Positions 61,860 through 64,000 of a stretch of 64,000 bases of DNA are shown in pieces; positions within the stretch are counted from its first letter, which is position 1; every line of letters starts with the position of its first letter. The DNA lies in NCBI GenBank assembly GCA_035263845.1, contig DATFQY010000056.1, forward strand, positions 1 through 64,000, written 5' to 3'. The position numbers were made by a program, and so were the translations under genes. The notes beneath the pieces are model-generated. The model was not told the DNA's origin and did no database searches. It saw only the letters and a list, made by a program, of their open reading frames with translations. Source of the stretch: JAWOLE01 sp035263845. Lineage in GTDB: Bacteria > Acidobacteriota > Thermoanaerobaculia > UBA5066 > Gp7-AA6.

Positions 61860-64000
61860 CTACTCGGCGAGCATGAAGATGGCGTCACCGGCCTTGTTGT
61901 CCACGGCGGCCCCGTAGGGGATCACGCGGCCCGCTCCGGAGTCCACGGTGAACTGGAGGTAGATGTTGCTGGCTGTTACGCCGGTTCCCAGGATGTCCTG
62001 GACGTTGGCCTGGAACGAGGAGTTGGCGTTGACCGGGTAGCTCTTCGTGCCGAGGATGCCGCCGGTGTCGCCGCTGCGGACGGTGACGCGCACGGTTGCG
62101 GCCGCGCCGGCGACCTCGGTGAACCCGAAGTTGGAGCGGTAGCCGTTGGCTGCGGAGGTCTGGTCGAGCTGGATGACGGTCCCGATCGCGCCGAGCCCGA
62201 TCGCGGTGGACGCCGCCACGCCCGGCACGGAGAACCCGAAAGTCCCCCCGAACTTCGTCACGTACGTGCGCGTCGAGACCGCGAGCTTCGCCGGCCCGCT
62301 CGGGTGGATCCGCAGGCCGGCGGCCGACGGATCGCCCAGGCCGAACTCGCTCGCCAGCACGTCGAGGCGCGCCAGCGTCTGGCCCGGCGCGATCACGTAC
62401 ACCTTCGGAGGCCCCGGGGTCCCGGCGAGCAGGAGCGGGAGAAGCGAGACCGTCACCGTGACCGGCACGGTGTCCAGGTTGGTGATGTTCAGGTCCGTGC
62501 GGAAGAAGTCGCTGTTGGCGCCCGTGACGTGCGAGGTCTGCGCGACGATCACGTCGTCGGCGGAGAGCGGCGGGTTGACCGCCGACTGGTAGCTGCCGTC
62601 GCCGGTCACGTTGTCCACGTACGTCGCGAACGGGATGACCCTTCCCGTCGCGCTGACGACGCGAAAGTCCGCGCGGAAGTTCGAGGTCGAGGGAAGGCCC
62701 CGGTCGCTGATGATGAAGGGAATGATGACGCTCGTGTAGGGCCCCGTCGTCGATTCCCGCGAGGCGAGAAGGTTGCCGTTCCCGTCGAAGAGATCCATGT
62801 GCACGGTGACGGGGAAACCGGAGACTTCCGTAAAACCGACGTTGGTGTGGAAGCCGTCCGTCTGGGCCAGTCCGTTGGCGGTGGCGGTGCCGGTCCCCAG
62901 GGCGAGGCCCCCGGAAGTCCGGATGCCCGGGATGAAGAGGCCGAAGGTCCCGTTGTCACTCACGTTGTAGGCCCGGCTCGTCGTCTGGAAGGTCGTGTCG
63001 CTCGTGACGATCGTCATCTCGCCGATCGAGTCGGCGAAGCCGTACTCGGAGACGACGACGTCGTTCAACGCCAGGACCTGCCCGGGGTTGACGGTGCGGA
63101 CGTCCTTGGATGCGGTGGCTCCCGTCTGGCCCGCGCCGACGTAGTAGAGCGAGAAGGTCTTCGCCTGCGGACCCGGGTTGTAGAGGCGCACGTCGCTCAG
63201 GAAGAGCTTCGTGCCCGGCGTGTGCGCGACGACCGGGAGCGTGCGCCCGTCCGCCGCCGGCGGAATCGCCTCGACGGGCTGACCGGGGATCACGGTGACC
63301 GAGAACGCCCGGATCCGGCCCGCCGTCCCGGCGACGAGGTCCTCGACCTTGAGCGTCCAGGTGCCGTTGGCCTGCTTTCCGGCGAAGACCCCGAAGGACT
63401 GCGCCGGGGCGTCCGTCTTCCCGTAGATGGCGTTGATCGGGTGCTCGGAGGTCCCCGTCTGGTCCCGCAGGACCGCGGCGGTGCCGTCCGGTCCGATGAG
63501 CGTGACGCGCAGCTGCTCCGGCTCCGGGTGGTCGATCTCGACCCAGGCCTGGACCGAGGCCATCGGCCGCGTGACCCCGGAGACCGTCGCGGTCGCGGTG
63601 GCGGACCCGGAGCCGTCGGGGATCGGCACCGCGGCGCCGCTGTAGAACCCGAAGGTCGCCGTGTCGAGTTGCACCGCCGCCAGCGTGTCGATGCGGGGCG
63701 TGACGACGCCGTTGCGGGAGTCGGTTATCGGCTTGCCGGTCGAGCGGAGGATGCCGACGATCCCCGAGGGCGGGAGGTTGGGGTACTTCTGCCGGACGAG
63801 CGCGACCGCGCCCGCCGCGGCGGGCGTCGAAGCGGACGTGCCGCTGAAGCTGTCCTGGGCGCCGCCCTTCGACGCGACGTTCCAGAAGGCTCCGGGCGCC
63901 AGGAGCGAGAGGTTCGTCATCGAGTTGGAGAAGCAGACGATCTCGTCGGGGCTCGTCGGCGAGTCCGAGCAGAGGACGCCGCCGCTGTCGTCGGCCCAGC
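61860..64000 (-). CDS. Secreted subtilase (S8) with P-domain and tandem C-terminal modules, 5' end beyond the window
   Basis: The frame is open to the right edge. The visible part starts within the S8 peptidase domain: catalytic serine in FSGTSASTPAAAGA, preceded by CFSNSMTNLSLLAPG. A P/homB-like domain follows (FYSGAAVPIPDGSGSATATA to GRIRAFSVTVIPG). Then two similar modules of about 205-215 residues lie in tandem (62598-63212 and 61860-62513). The Asp and His of the triad are outside the window. Likely an extracellular protease. The modules have shared blocks such as VGFTEV / FGFTEV and NPGQVLALNDV / APGQTLARLDV. Confidence 0.9.
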   Translation of the reverse strand, partial: WADDSGGVLCSDSPTSPDEIVCFSNSMTNLSLLAPGAFWNVASKGGAQDSFSGTSASTPAAAGAVALVRQKYPNLPPSGIVGILRSTGKPITDSRNGVVTPRIDTLAAVQLDTATFGFYSGAAVPIPDGSGSATATATVSGVTRPMASVQAWVEIDHPEPEQLRVTLIGPDGTAAVLRDQTGTSEHPINAIYGKTDAPAQSFGVFAGKQANGTWTLKVEDLVAGTAGRIRAFSVTVIPGQPVEAIPPAADGRTLPVVAHTPGTKLFLSDVRLYNPGPQAKTFSLYYVGAGQTGATASKDVRTVNPGQVLALNDVVVSEYGFADSIGEMTIVTSDTTFQTTSRAYNVSDNGTFGLFIPGIRTSGGLALGTGTATANGLAQTDGFHTNVGFTEVSGFPVTVHMDLFDGNGNLLASRESTTGPYTSVIIPFIISDRGLPSTSNFRADFRVVSATGRVIPFATYVDNVTGDGSYQSAVNPPLSADDVIVAQTSHVTGANSDFFRTDLNITNLDTVPVTVTVSLLPLLLAGTPGPPKVYVIAPGQTLARLDVLASEFGLGDPSAAGLRIHPSGPAKLAVSTRTYVTKFGGTFGFSVPGVAASTAIGLGAIGTVIQLDQTSAANGYRSNFGFTEVAGAAATVRVTVRSGDTGGILGTKSYPVNANSSFQANVQDILGTGVTASNIYLQFTVDSGAGRVIPYGAAVDNKAGDAIFMLAE
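62598..63212 (-). repeat. C-terminal module A of the subtilase
   Basis: About 205 residues: LSDVRLYNPG, VNPGQVLALNDVVVSEYG, NGTFGLFIPGI, GFHTNVGFTEVSG and GRVIPFATYVDNVTGD. It pairs with module B (61860-62513): RTDLNITN, APGQTLARLDVLASEFG, GGTFGFSVPGV, GYRSNFGFTEVAG and GRVIPYGAAVDNKAGD. The two are linked by 28 residues. Block order and spacing agree, indicating an internal duplication. Confidence 0.85.

Overview
The window is a dense, GC-rich, coding-packed piece of a Gram-negative chromosome. No gap longer than about 200 bases lacks a gene. The outer-membrane lipid system (MlaE-MlaF-MlaD), surface polysaccharide genes, many GTG/TTG starts and ATGA/GTGA overlaps, abundant FG-GAP/ASPIC secreted proteins, a multiheme cytochrome and a GldA/GldG/DUF4340 ABC cluster suggest an Acidobacteriota-like bacterium, perhaps Thermoanaerobaculia or Holophagae. 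That placement is inference from gene content; no phylogeny was run. I see no phage genes, insertion sequences, CRISPR arrays, rRNA or tRNA genes.

Layout. 1-8100: end of a KsgA-like rRNA dimethylase, RNase J, an exported truncated hemoglobin, a four-gene minus-strand unit (two unknown membrane proteins, an HTH_34 regulator and another membrane protein), a PA0069-type radical SAM protein, TrpS, a periplasmic metallo-beta-lactamase-fold protein and an ArsC-type reductase. 8200-14300: a tight plus-strand unit ftsK - small membrane protein - fmt - rsmB - DegT aminotransferase. 14500-27000: surface polysaccharide genes (gmd, glycosyltransferases, a polyprenyl-phosphate sugar transferase, an O-antigen ligase-like protein, a radical SAM/SPASM protein), interrupted by CIRCE-controlled groES-groEL and an HD-GYP response regulator. 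27100-33400: a bifunctional penicillin-binding protein, a UvrA, a small unknown protein and a membrane-anchored thioredoxin. 33500-38200: a four-gene ABC export cluster (GldA-like ATPase, permease, GldG-like protein, DUF4340 protein). 38200-42700: a pentapeptide-repeat protein divergent from a Ycf46-like AAA+ ATPase, a stand-alone Lon N-domain protein, a lipoprotein cytochrome c and a ferredoxin. 42800-46000: a three-gene UDP-sugar operon (UDP-glucuronate 4-epimerase, UDP-glucose dehydrogenase, UDP-glucuronate decarboxylase). 46000-51400: mlaE-mlaF-mlaD, a PlsC acyltransferase, an Mrp/ApbC ATPase and a macrodomain protein. 51400-64000: three secreted FG-GAP/ASPIC proteins, a small exported protein, a b/c cytochrome-TPR fusion and the C-terminal part of a subtilase.

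The most distinctive feature is two kinds of dispersed short repeat. One is a set of heptanucleotide tandem repeats with several unrelated unit sequences, some arranged as long inverted repeats and three lying inside coding sequence (rsmB, uvrA, the multiheme cytochrome), where each is translated as an inter-domain linker. The other is a roughly 35-40 bp element containing CCTTGTCATCCTGAG or its complement, found at five places and paired as hairpins at two. The most interesting protein group is the FG-GAP/ASPIC plus cytochrome-TPR region, which looks like an uncharacterised envelope assembly.
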